Assembly: GCA_951799445.1 (NCBI GenBank)
Contig: OX637295.1
Span: 5,518,001 to 5,582,000, forward strand
DNA from: Pseudisothecium myosuroides
Lineage: Eukaryota; Streptophyta; Bryopsida; Hypnales; Lembophyllaceae
DNA: 64,000 bases
Direction of reading: 5' to 3'
How positions within the stretch are numbered: the first letter of the stretch is position 1; each line of letters starts with the position of its first letter. Of the stretch, positions 36,681-49,094 are shown in pieces. The translations under genes and the position numbers were made by a program. The notes under the pieces are model-generated. The model searched no databases. It was not told where the DNA came from and was given only the letters and a program-made list of their open reading frames with translations.

Positions 36681-37008
36681 CTGCGACATGACTGCAACAT
36701 GACTTGCCACGTGGCTGTCCACGTAGGTCACATATTGCGGCACTTTCCACGTATCAGCCCTAGAGCCGTTTCCTTAACCCCTCTCTTTCTTTATCACTTG
36801 AAAGGAAGTGCTCTTTCATCCACTTTGTCATCCGTCAGACTTTGTCATTGGTGATATTAAAAACCGCAGTCGTATATAAACGACTTGTCCAAAATGATTC
36901 CAGAATGACTCCAAGGCCCCCAAGTCACGTTACAGTCACTTGTGCGAAAATGACTGCCAGACAGTTGTATATCGTAGTCCTGGACATGGCCACTTTTTTG
37001 TAGTGTAT

Positions 37009-37739
37009 GCAATACTATAGATTGCTACGGAGTATTGCAAAAGCCACTAGGAGCAAAAAAAATAGAAAAGGGGTCTGTGGACTCGAGTGTGGACCTTTTC
37101 ATTTTTAGTAATTCAAAAACTTCATTTTTTCTAACTTAAAGATGCTTCTTCTCAACCATTTGTATCTTTGGGAAAAAAAAATTTGTATTCTCTACATGTG
37201 CAAGAAGGTAGTGCACTTTGAGCACATGTGGAAGGTGGACACTTTACTATTTTTGAAAAATCTCTCATGGGCTTGTGTAATTTTAGTAGAACTCTTTGTA
37301 TTCCAATTCTCACCTTCAAATTTGTATTTTTGGGTCGAAAATAGTACTAAAACCCCTCGAAATGGCTAAGGTAGACATCCAATTGGGGGAAATTTAAAAA
37401 TAGTAAAATAATTTTAAAAAACTAAAAAAAATTACTCAATGTCTGAAACTACCATATGTACCTTACATTCAAATTTCATAGAAAATGAAAATACGATGCA
37501 AAAGTTATGAGAAAAAACTATTTGTCCAAGGCTAAAGGGACAAAAAAAAGGACAAGCAACAACCCAGGCATATTGAATTTGCATACTTCCAAATTATATA
37601 AATTAAAAAAATTCTAAATATTCTACTTGACTTTGTCCCTATTCTTCTAGTTGCACGTATTTTCAAACAACATAAATCAGGCCTCTGAAATCAAAGATTA
37701 CTGGCTATCATTGGCCATTTTTGGCCATAACATGCTAAA
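37009..37739. other. AT-rich intergenic stretch
   Basis: No gene or clear repeat is supported. Confidence 0.45.
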
Positions 37740-38095
37740 GAGGTTTATCATGTTTGGGCGGGGACACTATCGGGTAAGCAAAACGTTGTTTGGTCGGTCA
37801 GGAACTTAATCATGTTTGGGCAAGGATGCTATCAACCAGGTGGGAATGTTGTTCAGTTGGAGCGAGGACGCTATTGGACGAACAGAAATGCTATTCAGTT
37901 GGTTGAGAACTTAATAATATTTGGGCAAGGATGCTATTAGGCAGGTGGGAACAATCTTCGGTTGGGGCGAGGACGCTATTAGAGAGATGATAACACTATT
38001 TGGTTGGAAGGAAATGCTATTTGGATAGGGACGCAATCGGACAAGCAAGAATGATGTTGGGTTGGGTTAGGAACGCTATCAAGAGGGGCGACAAC
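37740..38095 (+). repeat. Degenerate tandem repeat, TTTGGGCAAGGATGCTAT units
   Basis: Units such as GGCGAGGACGCTATT and GGGAA.GTTGTTTGGTTGG recur irregularly with GGAACTTAAT.AT between some of them. It is related to about 22000-22140. Confidence 0.5.
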
Positions 38096-38234
38096 AAACT
38101 CAAATGTAGACATAGGATCCCCTTGGACCTTTCACATTGAATTTGGCATAGGATTTTTCCTTTCCAATCAAAAAAGGTTATGTTTCTCTGCTAGCAACTC
38201 ATATTTGCATTGTTTTAATTTCAGATCGCCAAGT

Positions 38235-38517
38235 CATTAGATGTTTTTTGGGGGGGTCTCTAGAGGGCCGTTTCAGGAGCGTTCCCTAATCTAGCCCAAT
38301 TATGTGAATAGCGGTACGGCTGTCAGAAAATATTTATTAAAAAAAATAAAAAAAATTGCAAATATTATTTTGAGCAAAAAAATTAATTAATTAATTAATT
38401 TTTTCAAAAATGAAGTGGCAGTCGCTCTGCCACATTAGTCAACTATTGCAATGCGTTTCCGCAGCATTCTCGCAGTAGAACTTGCAGCCCTCCAAGACCC
38501 CCGAATCCCATCTAATG
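38235..38517. mobile_element. CATTAG-type MITE, 283 bp (complete)
   Basis: It begins CATTAGATG, with TTTTTTGGGGGGGTCT following, and ends AGACCCCCGAATCCCATCTAATG as a continuous inverse. The A/T core is followed by a GTGGCAGTCGCTCTGCCAC hairpin. No coding capacity. Confidence 0.65.
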
Positions 38518-38878
38518 ATATGAATATTACATAGCCACATTAAAAATTTAATGTCATACGGTTTGTAAATAATGAGTTGAAAAAAAAATTCTACTCTCAT
38601 AGCCTAAAATGCAACGGTGCTAGTATGTGAGCCTAAGAATGCAAGCTTGTGAGCATTGAGCTTATAAGATAGGTACCTATAATATAGATACCACACACTG
38701 TAGAAGGTGTATGTGTGATAAACACCTATAATATGGATATTTGTAACATATATACCCTACAATCATAGACAGTATCTATAGTATATACACACTATAACAT
38801 AGGTGTGTAGTATTCTAGGCTCATGGGTTCACACTCTCATGCTCTCATAATAGCAATCCACTCCTAAAATAGAATGAA
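38518..38878. repeat. Repeat related to 7660-7907
   Basis: It is rich in CCTATAATATGG/ATAGGTACC units and ends CCTAAAATAGAATGAAT next to the satellite. It shares this style and edge motif with 7660-7907. Confidence 0.35.
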
Positions 38879-39715
38879 TTATTTCCTAACAAGGATTTGC
38901 CAATTAAATTGTTGAATTAGACACGGGGGATTAGGAAAGAGGCACTTGAACCATTTATTATTTCTCTTTGGAGCTAGGGATTATTTCCTAATAAGGCTTT
39001 GCCAATTTAATTGTTAAATTGGGCATGGGGAATTAGGAGGGAGGCACTTGAATCATTTTTTTTTCTTCGGAGATCGGGATTATTTCCTAACAAGGGTTTG
39101 CCAATTCAATTGCTGAACTGGACATGGAGGATTAGGAGGGAGGTACTTCAACTATTTATTTTTTCCTTTGGAGCTCTGGATTATTTCCTAACAAGGATTT
39201 GCCAATTTAATCGTTGAATTGGACATGGGATTAGGAGCGAGGTAGTTTTAAACCATTTATTTAATTTCCTTTGGAAAAAAGGTTATTTCTTGTTTCCTAA
39301 CAAGAATTTTTCAATTTAATGAGTATTGAATTAGGAGAGAGGGATTAATATATATAGGAAAGCACTTCAACTATTTTTTTTTCCTTTTGGAGCAAAAGGT
39401 GATTTCCTCACAAGCATTAGCCAATTTAATTGTTGAAATACAAAAGAAGGGACTAATAGAAAGGCACTTCAACCATTTATTTTTTTCCTTTGGAGCAAAG
39501 GTTATTTCCTATTTTCTAACAAGGATTTGCTAATTTAATTGTTAAATAGGACACGGGGGATTAGGAAAGAGGCACTTGAACCATTTTTTTTTTCTTTGGA
39601 GCTCGGGATTATTTCCTAATGAGGCTTTGCCAATTTAATTGTTAAATTGGGCATGGGGAATTAGGAAGGAGGCACTTGAACCATTTTATTTTTCTTTGGA
39701 GCTTGGGAGTATTTC
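38879..39715 (+). repeat. Satellite array, about 100-bp unit, eight copies
   Basis: Eight units start near 38879, 38971, 39069, 39179, 39291, 39400, 39503 and 39608. The landmarks are ATTTCCTAACAAGG.TTTGCC, AATTTAATTGTTGAATTGG, ATTAGGA..GAGGCACTTGAA and TTTGGAGC. Units 1-2 resemble units 7-8 most closely, as if a multi-unit block was duplicated. Confidence 0.8.
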
Positions 39716-39819
39716 CCTGCGACTACCTTGGTCATAAGAGGCCACATTTTTACAAGGTTAACCTTGTAGCACTGATGTAGACAATAAGTGTCCGATGGAT
39801 AACTTCACTTAGCACTGTG

Positions 39820-41510
39820 GGATGGAAAAAATGTTTTTCATCCAATTTATTTATTTGGAGTACATTTTCAGTGAATAATATTACAAAGTCCCTCATTATG
39901 GTTTTATTGACTTTTCTAAAGAAGAAGATGCTAAATCCACAGATCACTTCCCATTGTTGTGTCAAGTCTATTTTACTTGTAGCCTTTGAAGGTTGTATAT
40001 TTCCAAAAAAATTACAAAAAATACACGGACCACCCTTGTAGTGTATTTGGGTCACTTCTTGCTATTTTCTCTTGATGTGCATTTTAGCCATAAAAATGAT
40101 GTTTTTTGAATTTGAGTCCAATTAATGAAATGAAGCTTACTAAATGTAGTTTGTTTATCAATTGAAAATTTTGAAAAATTCATAAATTTCAATATTTTAT
40201 AGCAATATGAACTTTGGGCCTATAACCGTGGTTTGTTGATTTTTTAATTTTAGAGTGACACGGTAACTTTGGTTTGTACCATAATGTTCTACACTATAAC
40301 CCCTAAAGGACCGGCATGCGTTTTTTGGCTGTATAGAAATTTTGGGCAGGTTCGTGTGACTAGAGCTTTCCATATTTTAAGCTGAAATTTTAATAGAAGG
40401 TGGGCACAATGAATATCTTTCATATGCACTAAATTTCAAGACATTTGGAAATAGGAATCAAAAGTTATGGCCAAATATGTTATTTTTTTTCATAACTGGA
40501 TAGTCCAGGCAGCAAGAAAAATTTGGCAAAAATTTGATTTTTTTTTTAATATTTTTTTTCTTGTATATTATATTTTTGTCTATCTAAAAAGTTTTGATTC
40601 ATTTCATTTGGATTTGTTATGAGAAAGTTATGGACATTCTTATTTTCCGGGCAGTTAGAGCATCTTTTTGAAAAAAGTAACTTGTAGGATTCATTTCTAA
40701 ATGCTATTTTTGCAATTTAAAAAAAATAAAAAATTCTCATCGTTTAGTTTACTTGCTAGAACAATCTCACCATTGGGATTAGTGTATTTTAATTCCATCT
40801 AAAATATATTAATGTTTTAGATTTTCCTTCTATCTCGTACCTGCTTCTACTTAATAATTTTTTTAGGAATGATAATTAAGTTTTTTTGAATATTTTTTTT
40901 TCCCTAGACTCTCAACTCAATTCTCCACTGTAAAGATTTAAAGCACAAAACTCTGTAGGGCAAAATTTTTAAGTGAATAATGTTTAAAGTCAAAAAATCT
41001 AGTCCCGCAATGTGCTGAAATACTTGTTTTTTCCACTTTAAACGCAGATATCTTGCAATCTGAGCGGTCAAAAATTCTGAATTTTTTTTCACACATTCTC
41101 ATACTAGTTAGGTGTAAGATCCTACGGTTAGATGTGCAAAAAAAACATTTTTCATTTTTTTACTCCTTGCTATAGAAATGGTAGTTTTGATGGTTTTTGG
41201 GCAGAAAAAAGGCCTTGGGCCTTTAGGGGATAATATACGTCTATGGTGAAAATTTCATATTTTTGGAATATATTTTGTATATGATAAGAATTTTCTTCAT
41301 TTTTTTCTTAAAAAATTCAAGATTTTCAAATCTTCTCCAAAAAATTTCTCCAAAAATTTGAAAATTTTATAACTTGTAGACTTGTAGTAGATATATGACT
41401 TCATCTCTGAAAAATAAACTTAAGAACTTTCATTCATATCTAGTTGCAAAATGGTAGCAAATAGAGTGATGACAATTGAGGCTTGAAATAAGTGGTCATA
41501 GGCTAGTCCT
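39820..41510 (+). repeat. Dispersed repeat interrupted by a TTAA-family element
   Basis: The flanks 39820-40295 and 41230-41510 are together similar, in inverse orientation, to 54590-55230, where no insertion is present. Landmarks are GAACTTTGGGCCTATAACC, TGGTTTGTTGATTTTTTAA and, beyond the insertion, TTGCAAAATGGTAG.AAATAG. Confidence 0.65.
40300..41229 (+). mobile_element. CCCCTAAAGG element, 930 bp, ATAA duplication
   Basis: The ends CCCCTAAAGGACC and GGGCCTTTAGGGG are inverted repeats. The flanking tetranucleotide is ATAA on both sides (40296-40299, 41230-41233), so the four bases are a true duplication of the target, not part of the TIR. The interior matches 13933 and 41660. No transposase. 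Confidence 0.75.
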
Positions 41511-41659
41511 TATCAGGGTTTTTCTTTTGCACTGTAGCAGTACAACATGTAGTGAATGGAGGATGGTCCCTCCAAATTTGATCCAATGTAATTGTGCCAC
41601 AACATTGGAATTTGGCACCATGGTGCCAGAAATAAAAACCCTGGTCCTTACAAAGTTAA

Positions 41660-42567
41660 CCCCTAAAGGACCATTATCCCTTCGAGAGACAAATGGGATT
41701 TCGAGCAAGTACCTACGGGCTGAATTTTTGTCCTGATTTTTTGAAACTTTTTTTGAAGATAGAAAAATTGAACAGCTTCATGGAAATATAATTTTTTTTC
41801 AATTGGTGCTTGGGAACAAAAGTTATGTCCAAATAAGCTCAATACAAAGGAGAGGGGGTAGCCCAAAAAAAATTCAAAAATTTGAATTTGAATTTTTTTT
41901 CTTGTAGATTATATTTTTGTCTACATGGAAAGCTTTTATTCATTCCATTTGGATTTGTTATAAGAAAGTTATAGACAATCTTGTTTAGGGGGCAATTAGA
42001 GCATCTTCTTGAATAAATAACTTGTAGGATTCATTTTTAATTGCAAATTTTTCAATTTAAAAAAAAAAAAAGTTTCACATGGTTTAGTTTGCTTGCTAGA
42101 ACAATCTCACCATTGGGATTAGTGCATTTTAATTCCATCTTAGAGATATTAATAATTTAGATTTTCCTTCTACCTTGTACCTACTTCTACTAAACAATTT
42201 TTAAAAGATTGAAAATTAAATTTTTTTGAATTTTTTTCCCATAGACTCTCAACTCAATTCTCCACCATAAAGATGTAAAGCTCAGAACTATGTAGTGCAA
42301 AAATTAAAGTTAAGAAGGTTCAAAGTCAAATAATTCAATCCCACAATGTGTTTGAAAAACTTGTTTTTTCCACTTTAAACCCAGATATCTTGCAATCTAT
42401 ACAATCAAAATTTCTGAAATTTTTTCCACACATTCTCATACCAATTAAGCATAAGATTGTATGGTTAGATGTGCAAAAAAACAATTTTCAAATTTTTTTA
42501 CTCTTTGCTGTAGAAATGGCAGTTTTGAGTGTTTTTTGGCAGAAAAAAGGCCTCGGTCGTTTAGAGG
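41660..42567 (+). mobile_element. CCCCTAAAGG element, 908 bp
   Basis: TTAA lies at 41656-41659 and ATAA at 42568-42571. The left end is CCCCTAAAGGACC; the right end has drifted (TCGTTTAGAGG). The interior is highly similar to the neighbouring copy at 40300 in the same orientation, only 430 bp away. Confidence 0.65.
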
Positions 42568-42571
42568 ATAA

Positions 42572-43181
42572 GCAAGAATCAACTGGGTTTCACTTTCAGC
42601 TCTGCCATGCAAAGTCAGATATTGTAATTAATGTTTGCAAATCAATGACATATATTCTTTTCACCAAGTGAAAATTACGTTGAGATTGTAACCTCAAACT
42701 AATCTTGAAACATCCAATCACTACAATCACTTGAAGGACTCGGAACATGCCAAGCTCCATTGCCAAGAGATGACCAATCAACTCTTCCTGAAGTGAATAA
42801 CAGAGAAGCGATCACTAAAATATCTAAATCAAAGACCTCAAGCGGTAAGGAAATTGACATAATGAAACAGCACTAAGCTTCCGACAATACCAAACAGTGG
42901 AATGAGAGGACCTCCAGTTAGAGTGGGTAAATGAGACCAAATGCATAAGCAAGCAAACAAACGAGTAGCAACTTCCATATACTGATAAGACAAGCTGCGG
43001 GATAAGCACCAGAAACATGAGACTACTCTTGAGAAATATGTACTAAGGTACGCTAAATGAAGCCGCTGATCAAGGGTACGTTTTATCACCACATGGCAAG
43101 TGCCTGATAGTGGATAAAGAATAAATATTGAGGGGACTGCGGCTGTCCAGTGGAATAACGTACAGACAATTCACTCGAAAA
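42572..43181. other. 3' flank of HRD1
   Basis: It probably contains the 3' untranslated region of the minus-strand HRD1 gene. Nothing else is supported. Confidence 0.4.
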
Positions 43182-46100
43182 TCATGAGTTATCATGACCG
43201 ACTTCCCTTCCGTCATCCTTCTCATCACTTGAGGAGTCATTCCTGTGGGTGATGTCACTCTCTTCAGGTAGAGGAGGTGAGGTGACCATTCCTTGTTCTT
43301 GTAGAGTCAGAAGCGAAGCCAAGTCATGCATCGGAGTAATCGAGGGAGCTCCGTCAGAAGATGGTGGTCTAATATCTTCATCCTTAATGTCAACAGGCGA
43401 CTTCCCCTTCAGGTCAACCGTGTCGCTGGTGGTTGTGGGTGAAGTCTCAACTGTCTCCTCCTGCGAAGGTCCCGAGGCCATTTCTGGAGGGATGCTGCTT
43501 AATTGACGTTGCAGTAGCAAAGACGCTTGCAACTGCTTTTGCATACCCTGCAAGAGTTGATAGGATAAATTTTCAGAGAGTTGAGAAAAGATCGCTACTA
43601 TTTCAATTGACAATGCAACAAAACGGTACTGAACTGCCTTCACAACCCTGCGACTTCACCATATCCTGGGTAGAAAGAAGTACCTCAATGTACTGCTCCA
43701 ATTGACTCAGTTGCATCTGAAGCAAGGATGGAGGGGTGGAGGTTCTCGTGCTTGGTCCAGTCTGAGGTTCTGAATCTGCATTGGCAGGAGGAACTTGTTG
43801 CTGGGGAGTCAACGCAGCCACAGGAACATACCCTTGCATATACATTTGACAATACTGAACTGAAGTATTTAACTTCTGTGCTGCAGCAGCAGAGTGGCCC
43901 AGGTGGTGCTGTTGATTTGAATTTGCTTGCCCATCTGAGGTACCGCTTTGCCCTGCTTCAGTACCAGGCGCTGAAGAAGCACTAGCGTGGCCGGTTTGAG
44001 GAGCACCACCTTGAACTACCATGTGCGCCTGGGGAATCATGGGTATGTAAACAGGACACCTATACATAAACCAAGAGACATCGTAATCATGATTACAGAA
44101 TCATACACAGAGCGGTCTTAGGAAAAACTAACGGATGCTCCTTGCCCCTTGAAACCATCTTTGCTTGAAGATACGATATGAAAATTGAAAGCATCTCAAT
44201 CCTCCTACATAAACTTACGATTTATATAAAATAAAAATCTTCTGACTCTCACACTGCTGTCGTTAACCTAATCAGCACTGCGATAAGCATCTAATTTGGC
44301 ACACTAGGACCTGAAAGTGACAATATGCAGCAAGCAACATCACCCAAAGACACCTCTTAAACTAGACTTTCTAATGCGAAAATGAAACGAAATATAATGT
44401 AAGTGGTCTGCTTAAAGACATCCATTGTCTGGACAAGGTCTCGGAGGGAATCAAGACCGCAGAGATTAAGGAAACCTATGAACGTCCTCTGAAATGAATC
44501 GAGCAATTCTTGTGCAACGTTTTCCGCATGTAAACACTTATTGATCCATTCCTGATTTTGAGCCCTAAAATGTGACCATGTGTTGCCGAGCCATCAATAT
44601 ACAGAAAGAGTAGAAAGACGCGCAACAATATACTCGCTCGCGATTTCTTAGGTGTCTGGAATAATGAGAAATGACATACCATGCCATAGCGCCAGGCTGC
44701 AAAGCAAGACCAGTAGCTGCAGGGCGAGCCTGATTATTAGGAGCTACAGCAGCTTGCATATAGGGTGGCTGTCGCATGTAAAAAGATGGACCAGTTCCTG
44801 GCCATTGAACAAGTACTGGCCTTTCAGGAACGCCACCTTGTCCTGCACAGCACGTTTAAAGATAATTAACGCAGTTAATTCTCCGAAGTATGTGGAATGC
44901 AGAAAAAATGGAGCATCATGACAATATGTACGGCACTGGACTAAACTAGCTATTTCTTCCTTAGTCTGGTTGTAGAAAAATCCTACAGTTACTCTCGAAA
45001 TAGCAATAGCACACGGGCATATCAAACCAGCAATAATGACTTAACAAACCTTCGACTGGTGGCTGGTCGTGCTGAAGACCGTGCTGATGAGCGGCGGCTG
45101 GAGCTTCCGTCGCACTTGCCGGAGCAGTTTCAGAGGCAGAAACAGGAGCTCGACATGTGGGGCAAGTTTGCTGCCGCTCAAGCCAAGATCGCAAACAATG
45201 GACATGAAAGAAGTGTCCACATGGTAGTTTTTTAGCGGCAGACATCTCCTCTCGACAAATAATGCAAGTCGCATCACTACTGTACAGACAATAATTGTCA
45301 GTAAAAGCGTAGATGTTCTTGCTGTACTGAACAGCGACAAAGGTGCCTGTTCTTGGTCCTAGTACTAGAAATTGCTGACGACATAGAACAAAGAAGACAC
45401 TAAGTTAAAGAGTCACAACTAATAACATCCTCCAGAGAACTATTTGCATTAAAACCAAGTTCATAAATTCAGAATGAGAAGGTTTCAAACATGAAGTCAG
45501 AACCAGGAACCATACCGTCCAAGTTCTTCCTCAGTCGCATCAGGGAATCGATCGTTCATATTGGAGGTAACCTTACGGTATCGTATGAAATCAGCAACTC
45601 GAGCTTTAAAATTCCTGAAGGTTTCGTAAAGCTCGCGTACAAGGTGCAGAGGAAGACCATAGTGACTACAATGACGAACAAGCGACAAGAAAATGAGAAT
45701 AATGTAGTCATGAATATGCTTGGATGTAACCAGAAACCAATAAAAAGTGTTCAAGTATCAACCAACCTTTCACTAAAAAGCAGGGACAACTTTTAATAAC
45801 AATATTTACATGATTATTTCCCAAATAATAAATAATCAGCCAGCGAATTGTATCTTCTAATATTATTCATGATCAAGTATTCGCAAGAAAGAATTGGCCC
45901 TACTCCATGCATTTCAAAGACACCAAAAAATGGAAAAACTTAACATCAAACGAAACAAACTAGAAATAACACCAGAAAACACAGATTGAACATCTCATAA
46001 GGATAGCGTTGACTTACATGAATATCACAAGAAAGAAGAACAAATATAGAGATAGGTGCAGCAGGTCTCGCACAAGCTCAAGGTAGAAGATGTATACAGC

Positions 46101-47180
46101 TTTATTGTCCCACTGTCCCTCCATCACCATGTCTCCCACGTATAGTACATATTTCAAAAAAGTTGCTACAGTAGATGTTGCCAAAATCATGTACCTGCCA
46201 AAAAAGTGCAGCTCGTAAACGGAGAAATCCGTCAAGGAATGCTCTCATACTCAAGCTTGAACAAAGTTTACTTTCTGATCTGGTGTAAGGACATCTATGC
46301 CTGACCGATACGTGTAGAGGATAGTAACATCATACTGAAGAGACCTAAACGCGTGTGATAATTCTTAATCCAACGTTATCGTATAATCATATATGGTCTC
46401 CAGATGAGTGATGCATTACTAAAATCCTCGTTCTCTTTAAGATCGATGCAGGAGGACATACTAAAATTGTATGTGCAATAGTCTCCGACAGAAGCATTAA
46501 CCTGTATTTCAGATATTCAGAAAAAGTATTCTAGCAACTCTTCTGCCAAGCACAGATTTAGGGCTCAGCCAAGAGTGTGAACATGAGGTCAAATATGCGA
46601 GGGAAACAGCATTCACATCCATAACAAAAGACAGTTAGATTGCTTACTCAAATGCAAAGAAGAGAGACACTGATGCTTTTCGTGTCCGCAGAAGATTCCC
46701 AACCGAGACCTGGAGAAACAAAATATCGAGAGCTAGCAGGAGTGCCATGAACGTGATTATTCGGAAATGTGAAAGCCTCGATACAGACGGGGTGGTTTCA
46801 ATATACTCCACTCGCTTCTGTGAGAGCCAGTGGAAAGCCTTGATGAACAGAAGGACAGTGATCATCGCCACAAAGGTGACATTGAATTCCTCCCTGAAAA
46901 TCGTCATAGCAAACAGAATCTCCATAACCTCACGCCATGACTGTTCATTCAAGCGCTCCACCTCCGCCTCTCGCAAGCTTCCCAGGAACACAGTCTTGAC
47001 TGCTTGCCAGAGTATGCACATTAACACAAGCGCCATGTTGAGAAGAAGAACTAGGCTGATCTTCGAAGTCGCCAGGTACAACATGGCGGGGTAGAACTGC
47101 TCTCTACTCCGAAACGCATGAATGATGATGGCCAACGCACTCCCGGCGCTAAGCGCCGCATACCGCCCTAATTGCACCAT
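43182..47180 (-). CDS. HRD1: HRD1-like ER membrane RING E3 ubiquitin ligase (7 exons)
   Basis: HRD1 ubiquitinates misfolded proteins at the ER membrane for degradation (ERAD), together with SEL1/HRD3. Exons on the minus strand: 47180-46648, 46194-46018, 45665-45516, 45279-45050, 44842-44680, 44059-43684 and 43547-43182. All junctions are GT-AG and the joined length is 1995 nt, 664 residues plus TGA. The start MVQLGRYAAL aligns with plant HRD1 starts; the open frame further upstream has no ATG. Hydrophobic segments fall at about 4-22, 36-60, 98-120, 138-160, 179-198 and 216-237. The family signature KRVEYIETTPSV is in exon 1. The RING-H2 is complete: C292, C295, C307, H309, H312, C315, C326, C329. 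The C-terminal half is low-complexity, rich in Q, P, A and S, with a short coiled-coil-like LEQYIEGMQKQLQ segment, and ends in an acidic tail. Introns are short. No break is visible. Confidence 0.93.
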
Positions 47181-47960
47181 ATTCGCAGTTTCCTTCACAC
47201 TCCACTTGGCAAAATCGTCTCCCTGAATCTCCGAATTCTCTCCGCCTCTAACTAAAACCAAAATTTGCCTCCCTTACCACATGCTAGTCGCTAAAAAAAA
47301 GAACTCCTTCCGCACGACATCATTTGCCATCCACTCCCACTACCGCATCGGTTTCCACACCTGAAACTCTACTCCCACGGCCCTACACTGGTCACATCCT
47401 TCGCCATTCCTCTCATCACTAAATTCAAATTACCATCCCTCCTCCAACCCTAACCACATCCCGCTCAGATCCAAAAAGATCACCGTCAAATACGCCCTCG
47501 CACACAAAAACCAAAACCTACGCCACTACTCAACCAAAAACATCATCACAAACCACACCAAAGACTTTCAAGCCAACACAAATACGTCCATCAAAACGCA
47601 ACACTCGCCATAAGAAAAATCATTCACCGACAAAAATTTACATCCACACGTGATGAATTCTTCCCGAAACCCTAATCTCTCCACAATTCCGCTCAATCCA
47701 AGCCCTGACAACACCACAACCGAGGCAGAATTCGCCTCCCTGCACCAAAGTCAGCCACTCCCGTTGAACAGGATTCACTCCCATTCACTTAACCTAAACC
47801 CCCGCAGAACCGAATGGATTTTTCTTCCTCCCAGGCGACTACACAAGAGTGATACGACCACACGAGCTCCAAAAACCGCGGATTCAACAAACAAAGCAAA
47901 CTGGCGCAGAAACCTCGCCAGGAAAAAAGAATGCTGGCTTTGAAAGGGGGGCCTCCAAGG
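47181..47960. other. Upstream region of HRD1
   Basis: GC-moderate sequence, likely the 5' leader and promoter of HRD1 on the minus strand. No TATA box stands out and no plus-strand gene is supported. Confidence 0.4.
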
Positions 47961-48105
47961 AAGACGATGGAACGGGCTTAGGGGAGGGTGGAATGGTCAT
48001 GGGGGGTGGAGGAATGGTCGGGGCATTGTTTGGAACGGGCTTAGGAGAGGGTGGAACGGTCGTAGGGTGGGGGGAATAGTCGTTGGGACGGGGCGGAACA
48101 GTCGC
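47961..48105 (+). repeat. G-rich irregular minisatellite
   Basis: GGAACGGGCTTAGG.GAGGGTG occurs twice (about 47969 and 48031), with GGAATGGTC/GGAACGGTC units between and after. The G-runs on the plus strand could form G-quadruplexes. Confidence 0.6.
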
Positions 48106-49094
48106 GAGAGTTGCGTCATTGGGTTTAAGGAAAGCCAGTGGCTACACTGGCATTGGTTCAGGGGACCAGTGGGGAGACGACACTTGGCAAGGGAACGCCA
48201 CTGGTCGGGACTCGGGAGCAGCAGGAGTTCTCAGTTGTTACGAAACTCCCAATTTGGAGTTCAAATGTCTTCTGAGTCGGCTCCGCTTTGACTTCCCAAG
48301 TCACATTTTTTGGGGTCAATTTCAGTCCAATGCAGGACATTACATCCGTGTAAATTTTGTGCTCTCCGGGTAAAAGTTGCATAATGCTGGACATTACATC
48401 CGTTCTACTTCGTGGGACTACTGTAGTGGGGTAAATTTTGTGCTCTCCGGGTAAAAGTTGAAAAAAAAGCCCCGTATTATTGTGCCGTGTCTAGGATATG
48501 TTGTAGACTCCTCTTAGCTAATTTGGAGTCTCTAATTGCAAATATGAAATTTTTTCATATGTGGCAAATTAATTTTTTTTTCATTTTCTACCGGGATAAA
48601 TCAGTCCTGCTCGTCCCACTTCGTGAGACGGGTTTAACGTCATGCCAATCCAATATTGGTATCCTACATGAGGGTCAAGTTTGGAGTATTTTTTTTCAAA
48701 AAGTGTCACATGTCATCTTGTGCTTGGTTAAAGGTGACGTGAACCTCTCAAAATCTGTTGTGGAAAGTCAATATCAATATTTCCTTGTTAGAATTGGCCC
48801 ATGCGTACGATAATCTTATTAAAGTAATTTATCCTATTAGTGTGTGTAACATTAGTTTACCTACTATTTGAAAAATAGTTAAATTCATTTAGGATAAAAT
48901 ATTATAACTTATTATATCACTTTCCACAAAAAATAAATAAATTTGGTAGGTGACTGTCATTCTACACCCTCACTACTGTAATAACACAAATCAATGATGT
49001 GAGGTAGAAAAATTAGTATCTCTGTCAAAATTGATGAACTTATATTTGTGGAAATTAATACAATATAGTATTGTTTCATCCAATACTTAATTAA
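48106..49094. other. Intergenic stretch with a 30-bp duplication
   Basis: A 30-bp unit starting GTAAATTTTGTGCTCTCCGG occurs at about 48351 and again at 48431, with a CATTACATCCGT phrase also repeated nearby. No gene is supported. Confidence 0.45.

Larger units (their letters stand above)
25182..37005. mobile_element. Large CACTA-type composite element, 11.8 kb
   Basis: The left end CACTACAAGAAAATGGCCAC and the right end GTGGCCACTTTTTTGTAGTG (as its inverse CACTACAAAAAAGTGGCCAT...) are inverted repeats. TAT lies directly outside both (25179-25181, 37006-37008), a 3-bp duplication as for CACTA elements. Both subterminal zones carry many short direct repeats of ATGACT(T/G)C type, with ACTACAAAATGACTTC units near 26520-26610 and 36425-36505. 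No transposase was recognised, so it would be non-autonomous. The interior holds tandem arrays, a fold-back element, a split MITE and gene fragments. The two ends belonging to one insertion is inferred from the TIR, matching TSD and shared subterminal repeats. Confidence 0.65.

Noticed and set aside
39011..39217. 68-codon open frame
   Set aside because: It is encoded by two units of the 100-bp satellite.
47181..47261. 27-residue N-terminal extension of HRD1
   Set aside because: The upstream start is TTG; the ATG at 47180 matches the family's N-terminus.
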